From the NCBI GenBank assembly GCA_033439265.1, contig JAVTVX010000004.1, forward strand, positions 11,855,701-11,919,700: a stretch of DNA of 64,000 bases, in the 5' to 3' direction. Positions 47,424-57,907 of this stretch are shown here, piece by piece (position 1 is the stretch's first letter; each line of letters starts with the position of its first letter). The position numbers and the translations under genes are program-made. Under the pieces are notes generated by a model. It was given only the letters and a program-made list of their open reading frames with translations. It was not told where the DNA came from and did not search any database. The DNA is from Dillenia suffruticosa (taxonomy: Eukaryota > Streptophyta > Magnoliopsida > Dilleniales > Dilleniaceae).

Positions 47424-49270
47424 CTAGGAGGGGCCTATATCCTGCTGGTGAGGGTCGGAGAAAATAGGTGGGGACACATGAAACACTGGTGGTGTATCAT
47501 CTCTAACACCTTGTATCAGTCCCTCATCCATAAAACTATAAAAACGAGCTCCCCTCTGTAGTCCCTCATCAATAGTGAAAATCTGAGAGAAGTTATCAAA
47601 TATAGGGGTATAGAAAGATGAAAACTCACCGTATGCAGTCAAAGGTCCTGCGACGTCGTTCGACTACTGAAAGGATGTCGGTGACGCATGATCGAATGAG
47701 GGTGAGGTCTCGTATGCCATCCTCTCCCTCGTCGTCCTCCATGTGCTCGGTCTATATCACCACCATCGTCGCCACCTTTACCGGGTCTAACTTTCAAAAG
47801 ACGTGCCATATCATCTATCAGAACCGAGATGGTTGAATCAACAAGTTCGCAAATGTCGACACTCGGACTGTCTCGTATTTCGTGTAAAGTGTCCCACTAC
47901 AAGAAATTATATAAAAATTAGTTAAAATAACAAGTTAAATTCATTGATTAAAAATGAAAATAAAGTAGATGTAGAAAACTTACCACGTAAGTCAAAGAAT
48001 CTCCGTGACGATGGACAAATATCAAGAAGATAGTGCAAAACCAGATTGAATAGGCAGGATCGAGAGCAGATCCGAAAGAAGTGTCTAGTACAACTAGATG
48101 GTCATGTCGGTGAGTCCAAAAATCAACGTACACTGCATACTCTATCGACCAATTGACCTCTAGTGCACCTCGCGTACTCGTATTATGGAGTCTGTACTTG
48201 GTGTCATAGTCAACCGGAATATACTGAAATCCTCCAAATCCTCGTAATGCCCTATCTGCCACTCCACGATAATAAAACAAATCAATGGGATCCACACATG
48301 TCAAATATCTTTTCCCTTGTGACAGTAGTCGGGGAGGGATGATAATAAATCCTTGGAGTACAGGACCCAAACGACCTGATGATCGTCTACCTATCTAGTA
48401 CCTCCTTATACACGGAAATGACGTGCGTAGAGAACATAGTCACATCAAAGTCAGCGTGCCACCGCAAAGCGAGTGGACCATCCCCATCTACGTGCAAAGA
48501 TCGTCGAATATGAGTCATATAAGGAAACTGCTCCCATACCCAAATCTGTAACAAAACTAAAGCGCCACCAATTTTACGGAATCTGCGTGCATGGTAATAC
48601 AAAACTGTCTATACAAATATACAAATCACATAGACCTCAAACTATAACTACCCGACAACTCTAAGTCCTCTAACAATAATAAAAACTGTAAATGTACAAA
48701 ATATACTATTTTATCACAAAATAGCACACCCCCTATCAAAACTAAAACATAAGCATGTGTCCACCGTAAAATAGCTATATCATCAACACTATCGGGCAAC
48801 TCAGAAAAAATATTTAGACAATCACGACATGCTCAAAATGTAACATCTAAACGCAAACCATGGAGGTCCAACACCTAAAAGTGTTTCGCAGACATTAACC
48901 CATGGCACTCCCGTCATCCTAGTTACGACGGGATACGGGATGGCCATCCATAGGTAACTCAAAAAGTACCTCAACATGCTGAAGGGTGATAGTTATCTCA
49001 CCATAGGGGAGGTGAAAAGTGTAGGTCTCCGGCCACTATCATTCCACTAGAGCCATGATCAAATACCAATCTAACTAAATGAAACGCAATTGAGCTACGC
49101 CCAAAAATCTCGAGTGCTCCAAAAGAGGAAGCACTCGCTCATCGATATGACCGTGTTCCCAACAGCATAGCACGGCCTCATGTTAACGGCAAGTAAGTGA
49201 AGCCGTCGTGTACTCTCCCTTCCAAACCCGAGAAGAACGGTGGCGTTGTTGTAACCAGAGAAAGCTCGAA
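47424..49270 (-). pseudogene. Plant mobile domain (PMD / MAIN-like) coding remnant
   Basis: The minus strand carries aminotransferase-like PMD motifs in order. Around 49270-48900: HSRFLGVAQLRFI, WYLIMALVE.WRPETYTFHL, PYGEITITLQHVEVLFELPM and DGHPV. At 48602-48387: IGGALVLLQIWVWEQFPYM. At 48370-47948: LFYYRGVADRALRGFGGFQY. A C-terminal piece follows at 47642-47424. Several stops and an AT-rich, intron-like gap (48890-48610) interrupt it. PMD proteins are known both as host factors and as passengers in Mutator-like and gypsy elements; here it lies inside MULE ends. Function cannot be inferred from the sequence. Confidence 0.72.
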
Positions 49271-49549
49271 TCAAAAGGTCTTGAATCCATCTGCAAAATA
49301 AAGAAAGAAAAATTAATTTAGATTACAAATACATATCAATTATTGTGCGTTAAAAAAAATATAAACACTCAATTAAATAAAAAATATGAACATACATTTA
49401 ATTTGAAAATATCAACACTCAATAAATACAAGATATTACAATATTTCACAAATATAAGAAAAAAAATAATTCATAAATTTAATAAATACATGATGTCTGT
49501 TACAATAAAAAATACATGAATTCTAACTTAAATACAAATACTATCAATT

Positions 49550-50470
49550 TTCATGCGATATAGTTGGGCAATATCTTTGATTGTGGCCCTATCTCCCACA
49601 AAGATCACATCTCATTTGTTTCATGCATGTTCTCCGATTATGACGCTCGGCACTACAACGGTCACATGATACCCGCGAAGATGAATTTCAAAATCCATCT
49701 CGTTATGATATCGAGATGATTTTGGTCTCCCTTTCTCACGCCTTAGTGATACGTCAGAAATGATAGTTGGGTATGAACCAAGGGGCCATCCAGATCTGTC
49801 TCCATGGGTAAAAAATAAGACTCATGCACTCGTAGGTTTTGCTCCCACGTGTACCATTTTCCCATGATCATATGCACCCGATCATCGTACGTGTTCGTAT
49901 AGCGATTGCATGCAAGCAAGGTATTTTATATATTTGCCACTTGTCGCATGTGCAATATTCATTATTGACGTCGACGATCTGTTTATTATCTCCCTTGTGG
50001 CCATACTGTTTTTATTTATGATCTGTTTTTATCTTGAATATCTCATTCTCGCTACTAAACAAAACAACTGTATAGAGGTTTGCGGTGTTTGTCCACCTTC
50101 CTAACATGGCATTGGCATACTTCATGTATTGTTCTCCTCTTGCCATTCCCGCTTTCGCCTCACAAATTGTAGTCTCAAAATAGTTCACTGAATTATAAAA
50201 TGTCTTAAGTACAAAGCAGAAACAGGTAGATTCTTTGCGTCTTTTAGTACAGCATTATAACTTTCACTAATATTGGTGGTCATATACCCAAAATGAAAGC
50301 CACTATTATGAGAAAGAGTCCACTGTTCAGGGGCAATGTTCGCAAATTAATCGGGGGCATCATGTTTTATCTCCTTCAGCCTCCCATATATATATCAAAT
50401 TTCTTGCGTTGTGGTTGTAACACAACAATGGTGGCGACTCTCTTACAAACTTGACTTTTATGATGCGTGT
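49550..50470 (-). pseudogene. MULE transposase C-terminal remnant with SWIM zinc finger
   Basis: The minus strand reads FGYMTTNISESYNAVLKDAK then NLP (about 50330-50200), the region just after the DDE core of MuDR-type transposases. The SWIM finger EYCTCDKWQIYKIPCLHAIA follows near 49990-49905. CCHC-like CDRCSAERHNRRTC with CDLCGR.GHNQRYC follows near 49670-49580. The catalytic DDE part upstream is missing, because the terminal repeat starts right after. It is therefore non-autonomous. Confidence 0.78.
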
Positions 50471-50489
50471 TAAAATTACTAGCGACATG

Positions 50490-50690
50490 ACTGATGTATT
50501 TGTAAAATGAGCATGTCGAGTCTTTAAAACATATCGAGTTTTTAAGATTCAACATGTATAAATAGTGCATGTCGAGTCGTAAAACTCGACATGGGTGTGT
50601 TATATTTGGAATAAGTTCCGTAGGTGTGTTGTTTTAAATTTTTTTTTCTACCGTGCGATGTCCATACATGTCTCGAACAATTGTGTATTC
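50490..50690. repeat. Right terminal inverted repeat of the MULE, with palindromes
   Basis: Counterpart of 46712-46910. Contains CATGTCGAGT arrays, with an inverted pair at about 50567-50593. Confidence 0.7.
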
Positions 50691-50839
50691 TCCAACGTTG
50701 ATGGAAGCTGTTGGTAATTGTGAAACTTTGGGACAAGACAATTGGTTAACACTTTCTTGCGTAATTGGATTCTAACTCTCTAAAGGATCAAGGGTGAACC
50801 GGATTTAATAAATACGGGCAATAGCTTTTATATGGCGAA

Positions 50840-51560
50840 GCTCTCCAATCAGGCACATTACTGATTAGCAATGACTAGGGTTCTTGGTTGATCCAAGATC
50901 ATTATCCAGTGGAAATGAAATGGTGGTCATGGTTTGTTCCATCGAAGTTAGTGATCCATCAAACAACCATCTAGGTTCAGTTTCCTAAATTACCAATTGA
51001 ACTGTTCGACGAGGAAGTGTAGTATTGGGTCGGCAAGCAAATAGATTGCCCTCTTCGGATTGATGTTAATATGACAATGGCTTCCTACAGCATGTTCGCA
51101 AAAATGATAAAGATTGATCTCTCCAAAGCCTTGGTTCCCATAATGAGTATCAAGAAGAGGATACAGAGGGTAGAGTGCAAAGTCCTTCACCTGATTTGCT
51201 TTGGTTACGGTTGAATGGGACACTTTAAAGAAAAATACCGAGAGGTTGTTCTAATGAAGCCCTCCTAATTTCGATGAGGGCCATATATCAGAAGTCTCTG
51301 GTTCAGGCTCCCCTATTTTGAATGTAGAGGACATGATGACAGAAGGAGGATTTAGGCCTTAGATGTAAGTTCACCAAAAGCTGAGAAAGTCTGGTGGATG
51401 GTCGGTCGAGTTTGTATTTCTAGCCAGTAACAAGTGGCGCAACAGCTTTGATGGATTGGAGTTTGTAACAGAAGGGGAAGATGCATTGATGACACTCGAT
51501 ACAGTGTTGATAGCAATGGTGAATCCTTCTTAGCATTCCATTAGTGTGGATTGGCTTGTT
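50840..51560 (+). mobile_element. LINE (L1-type) ORF1 fragment
   Basis: Plus-strand pieces read LPIELFDEEVLYWVGKQIDC (about 50990-51050), then AKMIKIDLSKALVPIMSIKK, RIQRVECKVLHLICFGYG and MGHFKEKY (51090-51240). This is the DUF4283 plus CCHC knuckle of plant L1 ORF1 proteins; the knuckle has lost Cys residues (FGYG, KEKY). No ORF2 is present; truncated at 51577 by copia element A. Confidence 0.68.
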
Positions 51561-51577
51561 GGGCCCAAATCTATTAA

Positions 51578-52028
51578 AGTCGTGAAGAAGGATAACTTAA
51601 CCCATCTTCATCACCAACCAAGTGCATCTACTTAGAAGTCCAAAAATCAGCATGCATTGTCCAGCAAGCATGGCCCATTTGGGCAGCCTAAACCAACCCA
51701 AAATACATTCAAAAATAGGCCCAAGGAAGCCCAAAAGTTTGGAGAAAAGTCTAGGAAGCAAACCCAAATAGCTAGGGGCAGTTTGGGCAGCATATATTTC
51801 AACAGTCAAAAAACTAGCTGTTGGAATTCCTTGGGGTTTGAGCTCCAACGGGAATATCACTTTCTACTGGCTATTTTTCCCTTTTCTCTATAAATAGAGC
51901 CTCATTGTATCTCCAAAAACTATGAGAAAAATGCTCTCAAATCTGTCCATGTATGCTCTCATTCTTCTTCAATAAAATTCAGAAGTATTCTTCATTTCTT
52001 GTGCTCTATTTTTTGATATTTCAACATG
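51578..52028 (+). repeat. 5' LTR of element A
   Basis: Ends GATATTTCAACA. TATA box TATAAATAG at 51889-51897. The first ~13 bases (AGTCGTGAAG...) do not match the 3' LTR start (TGTTGAAAAG...), so the exact left edge is uncertain. Confidence 0.88.
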
Positions 52029-52867
52029 GTATCAGAGCAAATTTCGATCCCTTCCTCTTCAAGGTTGGGTGACCTTCCACCTTCCATCAACCTTACCCAA
52101 TTTCAAAATATATCCTCCATTCAATTAAGAGGAGGAAATTATTATCAATGGGCAGCCTTGATGAGAAGGGTGCTGGAACTTCACAACTTGGAGGGTCACA
52201 TACTTGATCAACCACTTGAAGAGGTGGATTCTTCCCACAGAGAATGGAAGAAGAGGGACAATCATGTGTTTTTTCTTCTACTCAATTCCATGGATGAAAC
52301 ACACAAAGCTATGGTGACTTGTGCTCCCAATGCAAAACTAATATGGGACACAATGTTTTCTCTTTATGGCCAAGAATCTAACCTTGGCAGAATTTTTGAG
52401 CTCAAACGATAAATTTCAAACATCAAAAAGGAAGGGAAATCACTTCCTCAATATTTTGGGGAATATACGGATACTTGGAATGAGCTCTCCACTCTCCGTC
52501 CGGATTCCATAGATCTCAAAGTACTCCAAAAGAGGAAAGAAGAAGATAAAATCTTTGGTCTTCTCATGAGTCTAGATGATTCCTACTCTCTTCTTAGACA
52601 ATAAATTCTCCGAATGAAGGAATTTCCTTCATTTGGAGAAGTGCAAAATATGATCCAACGAACGGAAGTTAGCATGCGTTTGGAAGAAAATTCCAAACTT
52701 AGACTTGAAGCTCAAGGTCACATGGCTACCGTTGAAGAGCACATGGCTGCCAAAGCACATCAAGTTCCAAAGAAAATTGATGTATGCACCCATTGCAAGA
52801 AAAGAGGACATACGAAGGAGAAGTGTTGGAACCTTCATCCTCATTTAAAGCCCAAGACCTTCAAACC
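52026..52867 (+). pseudogene. Gag of element A, interrupted by element B
   Basis: Starts MVSEQISIPSSS at the primer site. UBN2-type gag (YYQWAALMRRVLELHNLEGH, MVTCAPNAKLIWDTMFSLYG) with stops at 52411 (after IFELKR) and near 52602. The zinc knuckle CTHCKKRGHTKEKCW is at about 52786-52830. Coding stops at KTFKP where B is inserted and resumes at 57908. Confidence 0.88.
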
Positions 52868-53324
52868 TGTTAAAAATAAGGGAGAAGATGAAGATAAGTC
52901 TCAAGGTATTCAACTTGAAAATATGATAATGTCATAAACATTGGGCCTTTTATTTTTTTAATGTTCAGAATTTGACAACATATTTATGACCCAAAATACA
53001 TTCAAAAACAAGCCCAATGAAGCCCAAAAGTATGGAGAAAAGTCTAAGAGGTAAACCCAAATAGCTAGGGGCAGTTTGGGCAATGTATATTCCAACAGTC
53101 CAAAAACTAGCTGTTGGAATTCCTTGGGGTTTGAGCCCCAACGGGAATATTGACTTTGTTCTCTCTCTACTGGCTATTTTTCTCCCTTTGCCTATAAATA
53201 GAGCTATTGCTCTCCTTGTAAAATTAAGAGGAAGATAATCTCTCTTCCTTTGTATCATTCTACTACATCAATAAAAACCAGAAGTTTATTAGATTTCTCT
53301 CTCTTCTTAGTCAAAAATCCAACA
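52868..53324 (+). repeat. 5' LTR of element B
   Basis: TGTTAAAAATAAGG...AATCCAACA. Hairpins with arms 53089-53098 / 53111-53120 and 53124-53129 / 53136-53141 lie upstream of the TATA box. Confidence 0.95.
53193..53201 (+). promoter_or_regulatory. TATA box in element B 5' LTR
   Basis: TATAAATAG, the expected core promoter of this LTR. It is also present in the 3' LTR (about 57776-57784) and, with the same sequence, in the LTRs of A and C. Confidence 0.75.
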
Positions 53325-56300
53325 TGGTATCAGAGCAAACATCGACTCCGGGGTTGGGAAATTCTCTTCCTCAAATCTCTTCCTTTCAAATCCAACTTTT
53401 CTCCCAAATTATTCTAAGCTCAACCAATTACTTCCAATGGGCTAGTCATATCAGAAGATCTCTCAATGGAGCAAAACTTCTGTCTTTCATTACAAAAGAT
53501 CCTATGGATCGGCTAGACCCACGATTTGATGAATGGAAGGAGCTGGATGATCAAGTGTTCCTATTGCTAACAAGCTCCATGGATCAAGCACACAAAAATA
53601 TGGTAATGTGCTGTCCGAGTTCCAAATCCTTATGGGAGCAAATGTATGGGTTATATGGTCAGGAATCAAACTTGAGCAGAATATTTGAAATACAAAAAAG
53701 GATTGCGGCCATCCAAATGGAGGAGAAATCAATTACACAATTGTTCGGAGAACACGAGGACTTGTGGAATGAGCTTAACACATTGAGACCTCTCACAAGT
53801 GATATAAAAGTGCTGCAAAAGAGACAAGATGAAGACAAGGTGTTTTCATTGCTCTCATCACTCAATGAGTCATTTGTACAACTTCGACAGGAAATTCTTC
53901 GAATGAAAGAATTTCCATCATACCAAGAGACTCGATTTATGATTCAAAGAGCTACAGCTTCTCAAAGGCTTGAAGAAAGCAATCAGTCCAAAAGTGAAGT
54001 TCATGGGTTCTCCACAAAGCAGAATGAGCAAGCTGCAAATAAGGCTCATCAGGGAATAAAAAAGGTGTGTTCTCATTGCAAAAAGTTGGGACATACCAAG
54101 GATGGTTGCTGGTTTCTTCATCCTAACCTTAAACCTGAGTTCATCAAGAAAAAAGAGCAAGAGAGGAGGGAGCAAAATGCTCAACCAGCTGCAAACAAAG
54201 CAAATCTGACATCTCAAAAATTAGGAAAATCCTCCTCAGGTACTTGCTCTAACTCATCTGTTACTTCTTCAAAATGGTTGATAGATTCAGGTTGTGATCA
54301 CCATATGGTCAAAGATAAGCAAAATTTTCAGAATCTTGAACCTCTCCTAGAACCTAAAATGGTTAAAGTTGCGAATGGACATAATTTCAAAATTAAGCAA
54401 ATTGGGGATGTTGAAATATTTGGAAGAAAATCAAAGGCCTTATATGTTCCTCAATTTACCTCTAATCTTATGTCCATTGGACAAGTCACTAAGGACTTAA
54501 ATTGCAAAACTATTTTTGACCCTCATTCTGTTGTTTTTCAGAATTTGGAGACGAATCAAGTGATTGGTAGTGGTTCTATGCAAGATAACTTGTATTTTTT
54601 GAAACAAGATAGTTTTGTATTTTCCGCAATCCGAGAGGAAAGTTACCTCCTTTGGCATGCTAGATTAGGTCATCCTTCTATGCAAGCTCTGAAATGCCTA
54701 TTCCCATCAAAAAATTGTAGTGATAGACATTGTGAAGCATGCATTTTTGGAAAGGAAACCCGAATGTATTATCCTATTTCTGAAACTCAATATAAAAAGC
54801 CTTTTGATCTTGTTCACTCGGATGTATGGACTTCACCTATGATATCTAGAAGGGGATTTAAGTATTTTATCTCATTTATAGATCATAAGTCTAGGTATAC
54901 AAGGGTGTATATGCTAAGATCAAAAGACCAAGTTTATGAAGCCTTCAAGTCCTTTTACAAGTATATTATAAAACAATATGAGGCCAACATTAAAATTCTT
55001 AGGACAGATAATGGTGGGGAATATATGAGCACCAATTTCAAAAATTTCATTGAGGAGAATGGAATTATTCATCAAACTAGTTGTCCCTACACTCCCCAAC
55101 AAAATGGAGTTGCCGAACGCAAAAATAGACATCTCCTAGAAATAGCTAGAACTATCATGTTCTTTGCTAATATGCCTAAGCGTTTTTGGAGTGATGCGGT
55201 TAGTACCGCAGCTCATTTAATAAATCGTCTTCCAACTAGAGTTCTCCATGGAAAATCTCCATTAGAGTTGCTTAGAAAAGACAAACCAAACCTCTCTCAC
55301 CTTAGAGTTTTTGGGTGTATTTGTTATGTTCATATTCCTAGGCAGTTTAGAGATAAGTTAGATATCAAAGGAAGGAAATGTGTTTTTATTGGGTACGCTT
55401 CATTCCAAAAAGGATATATTTGTTTTGAACCTGACTCTAACAAGGTATACACATCGAAAGATGTGATATTTGTAGAAAATGAATTCTTTTTTGCAGGAGA
55501 AAAAAATGAAGAAAATTCATCAAGCAATGACTTGCGAATCTTCTGCGATGTTCCCATAAATCCTCCTCTGGTTCCTCAAGAATCCAATGAAGAGAATTCA
55601 CTTTCAGGGGGAGAAAACGAAGAGGGAGGAGTGGATGAGTCTGAAAATGAAGAGAACTCTTCCGAAGAAAGAGAAGAAGGCGAGGGATTACCTACCTTAG
55701 GAGAATCCGGAGACGAAACTAGACTGCCCTCTCCGCTGGCTCCTCCACTTCGACGTTCCACCAGATTGAGACTTCCTCCCTCAGAGTGGATCAACAGAAG
55801 AGTTTATTACAATTCTAAGGTAACTCACTATCCTATTTCAAATTACTATTGTGTATCTAATACTTCCTCAAGCCATCAAGGGTTCTTGAGTGGCATTGAC
55901 TCATCACAGGAACCTAAGGATTTTGATGAGGCAAATACCAAACCCGAATGGAGACAAGCTATGCTTGAAGAACTAGATGCATTGAATAAAAATGGGACGT
56001 GGGAGATTACTACTCTCCCTAAGGGAAGAAAGGCTGTCGGGTGTAAATGGGTGTTCAAAATCAAGTATAAAAGTGATGGATCCATTGAACGCTACAAGGC
56101 AAGACTTGTAGCCAAAGGATTCACACAAACTTATGGAGAAGACTACACTGAGACTTTTGCCCCTGTTGCCAAAATGAAAACGATAAGGGTTTTGATGTCA
56201 ATTGCAACCAATGGAGAATGGCCAATGTATCAAATGGACGTGAAGAATGCTTTCCTTCAAGGGGACTTAGACGAAGAAATCTACATGCAAATTCCCCAAG

Positions 56301-57520
56301 GGCTAGATGAGGATTCAAACATCAAGGTGTGTCGTCTTAAAAAAGCAATCTATGGGTTAAAACAATCTCCTCGTGCCTGGTATGCAAAATTAAGTTCAGC
56401 ACTTCTTGGTAATAACTTTAAGAAATCCATTAGTGATTCCTCCATGTTTACTAAAGTTAACAATGAAGAAATCACTATTGTTCTTATTTATGTAGATGAT
56501 ATAGTTATTACAGGAAGTGATATGAATGGTATTGATCAAGTTAGAAATTTCCTTAAATCTACTTTTGAGATTAAAGATTTGGGAAAACTAAAGTATTTCT
56601 TAGGAATAGAGCTTGCCTATTCTCATAAGGGGCTAGTTCTATGCCAAAGGAAATATGTACTTGACCTTTTGCAGGAAACTGGAAAGGTAGGAGCTAAACC
56701 AGCAGCAACTCCTATATCCATAGCAGAACGAGCACAAGGTGATGAAGAAATGTTCCAGGATATTCCTAGATATCAAAGACTTGTGGGGAGGCTCATCTAC
56801 CTCACCATTACAAGACCAGATATCACCTATGCCGTCAGCTTAATCAGTCAACGGATGCATGCTCCAAGGATTCAAGATTGGAAGGCAGCAGAAAGAATTC
56901 TCAAGTATTTAAAAAGCTCACCAGGAAGGGGAATTCTTATGAAAAACAACCACAGCATGGAGATTTATGGCTACTGTGATGCAGATTGGGCTGGGGATGT
57001 CACGGACAGGAGATCCACCACCGGCTACTGCATGTTCGTGGGAGGAAATCTTGTAACATGGAAAAGCAAGAAACAATCTGTTGTATCCAGATCAAGCGCT
57101 GAGGCTGAATACAGAGCAATGGCAGCGGCTACAAGCGAAATAGTTTGGCTAAAGGCATTACTTGAGGAGATGGGATTTCCTACTATCGCTCCTATTCTTC
57201 TACATTGCGATAATCAAGCAGCTCTTCATATCGCTGCCAATCCAGTATTTCATGAAAGAACGAAGCACATTAAGGTTGATTGTCATTTTGTTCGAGAAAA
57301 ATTAGAAAACAAGACAATTTCAACCTCATATGTTAGAAGTGAAGACCAGCTAGCTGACATTTTCACTAAGGCAACAACTGAGAAACATCTTCAGCACATC
57401 CTTAGCAAGTTAGGGTCCATAGACATCTATGCACCTAACTTGAGGGGGAGTGTTAAAAATAAGGGAGAAGATGAAGATAAGTCTCAAGGTATTCAACTTG
57501 AAAATATGATAATGTCATAA
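53324..57520 (+). CDS. Intact copia gag-pol polyprotein of element B (1398 aa)
   Basis: One uninterrupted frame encoding all functions for a copia cycle. Gag (UBN2-type, residues ~20-230) is followed by the zinc knuckle CSHCKKLGHTKDGCW (~249). Protease active site LIDSGCDHHMV (~319). GAG-pre-integrase HHCC (WHARLGHPS...CEACIFGKE, ~443-485). Integrase catalytic D, D, E in VHSDVW (~499), RTDNGGEY (~560) and NGVAERKNR (~597). Reverse transcriptase box YVDDIVITG (~1057). RNase H CDADWAGD (~1218), SSAEAEYRAM, and the typical end HERTKHIKVDCHF. The ATG shares its A with the last LTR base, and the next bases are the primer site, so residues 2-5 (VSEQ) come from it. The last ~23 residues are encoded by the 3' LTR. 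No missing catalytic residue seen. It could be active; expression is not shown. Confidence 0.95.
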   Translation: MVSEQTSTPGLGNSLPQISSFQIQLFSQIILSSTNYFQWASHIRRSLNGAKLLSFITKDPMDRLDPRFDEWKELDDQVFLLLTSSMDQAHKNMVMCCPSSKSLWEQMYGLYGQESNLSRIFEIQKRIAAIQMEEKSITQLFGEHEDLWNELNTLRPLTSDIKVLQKRQDEDKVFSLLSSLNESFVQLRQEILRMKEFPSYQETRFMIQRATASQRLEESNQSKSEVHGFSTKQNEQAANKAHQGIKKVCSHCKKLGHTKDGCWFLHPNLKPEFIKKKEQERREQNAQPAANKANLTSQKLGKSSSGTCSNSSVTSSKWLIDSGCDHHMVKDKQNFQNLEPLLEPKMVKVANGHNFKIKQIGDVEIFGRKSKALYVPQFTSNLMSIGQVTKDLNCKTIFDPHSVVFQNLETNQVIGSGSMQDNLYFLKQDSFVFSAIREESYLLWHARLGHPSMQALKCLFPSKNCSDRHCEACIFGKETRMYYPISETQYKKPFDLVHSDVWTSPMISRRGFKYFISFIDHKSRYTRVYMLRSKDQVYEAFKSFYKYIIKQYEANIKILRTDNGGEYMSTNFKNFIEENGIIHQTSCPYTPQQNGVAERKNRHLLEIARTIMFFANMPKRFWSDAVSTAAHLINRLPTRVLHGKSPLELLRKDKPNLSHLRVFGCICYVHIPRQFRDKLDIKGRKCVFIGYASFQKGYICFEPDSNKVYTSKDVIFVENEFFFAGEKNEENSSSNDLRIFCDVPINPPLVPQESNEENSLSGGENEEGGVDESENEENSSEEREEGEGLPTLGESGDETRLPSPLAPPLRRSTRLRLPPSEWINRRVYYNSKVTHYPISNYYCVSNTSSSHQGFLSGIDSSQEPKDFDEANTKPEWRQAMLEELDALNKNGTWEITTLPKGRKAVGCKWVFKIKYKSDGSIERYKARLVAKGFTQTYGEDYTETFAPVAKMKTIRVLMSIATNGEWPMYQMDVKNAFLQGDLDEEIYMQIPQGLDEDSNIKVCRLKKAIYGLKQSPRAWYAKLSSALLGNNFKKSISDSSMFTKVNNEEITIVLIYVDDIVITGSDMNGIDQVRNFLKSTFEIKDLGKLKYFLGIELAYSHKGLVLCQRKYVLDLLQETGKVGAKPAATPISIAERAQGDEEMFQDIPRYQRLVGRLIYLTITRPDITYAVSLISQRMHAPRIQDWKAAERILKYLKSSPGRGILMKNNHSMEIYGYCDADWAGDVTDRRSTTGYCMFVGGNLVTWKSKKQSVVSRSSAEAEYRAMAAATSEIVWLKALLEEMGFPTIAPILLHCDNQAALHIAANPVFHERTKHIKVDCHFVREKLENKTISTSYVRSEDQLADIFTKATTEKHLQHILSKLGSIDIYAPNLRGSVKNKGEDEDKSQGIQLENMIMS
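53325..53336 (+). other. Primer-binding site of element B (initiator Met-tRNA type)
   Basis: TGGTATCAGAGC immediately after the LTR CA end, the standard plant copia primer site. It overlaps the gag start codon. Confidence 0.9.
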
Positions 57521-57907
57521 ACATTGGGCCTTTTATTTTTTTAATGTTCAGAATTTGGCAACATATTTATGACCCAAAATACATTCAAAAACAAGCCCAA
57601 TGAAGCCCAAAAGTATGGAGAAAAGTCTAAGAGGTAAACCCAAATAGCTAGGGGCAGTTTGGGCAATGTATATTCCAACAGTCCAAAAACTAGCTGTTGG
57701 AATTCCTTGGGGTTTGAGCCCCAACGGGAATATTGACTTTGTTCTCTCTCTACTGGCTATTTTTCTTCCTTTGCCTATAAATAGAGCTATTGCTCTCCTT
57801 GTAAAATTAAGAGGAAGATAATCTCTCTTCCTTTGTATCATTCTACTACATCAATAAAAACCAGAAGTTTATTAGATTTCTCTCTCTTCTTAGTCAAAAA
57901 TCCAACA
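57451..57907 (+). repeat. 3' LTR of element B
   Basis: Matches the 5' LTR except TTGGCAAC for TTGACAAC and TTCTTCC for TTCTCCC (by eye). Confidence 0.95.

Larger units (their letters stand above)
46712..50690 (-). mobile_element. Mutator-like element (MULE) with plant mobile domain gene
   Basis: The left end (46712 onward) and the reverse complement of the right end (50690 backward) align over ~200 bp: ACAATTG...ACATGTA.GGA, then GTAGAAAAAAAAATTT, AACACAC and TTATTCCAAATATAACA.ACCCAT. Both contain short palindromes built on ATGTCGAGT. Inside, on the minus strand, are a MULE transposase C-terminal part and a PMD (MAIN-like) coding region, both with stops. Exact ends and a 9-bp target duplication could not be fixed. 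Confidence 0.75.
52868..57907 (+). mobile_element. Young, structurally complete Ty1/copia element B nested in A
   Basis: 457-bp LTRs at 52868-53324 and 57451-57907 differ at only two positions by eye. Direct repeat CAAACC at 52862-52867 and 57908-57913 marks the insertion into A's gag. Primer site at 53325, polypurine tract GAGGGGGAG at 57442-57450, one uninterrupted gag-pol frame. All parts expected of an autonomous copia element are present. Confidence 0.95.

Noticed and set aside
53502..56318. Minus-strand open frames inside element B
   Set aside because: Antisense shadows of the intact gag-pol frame.
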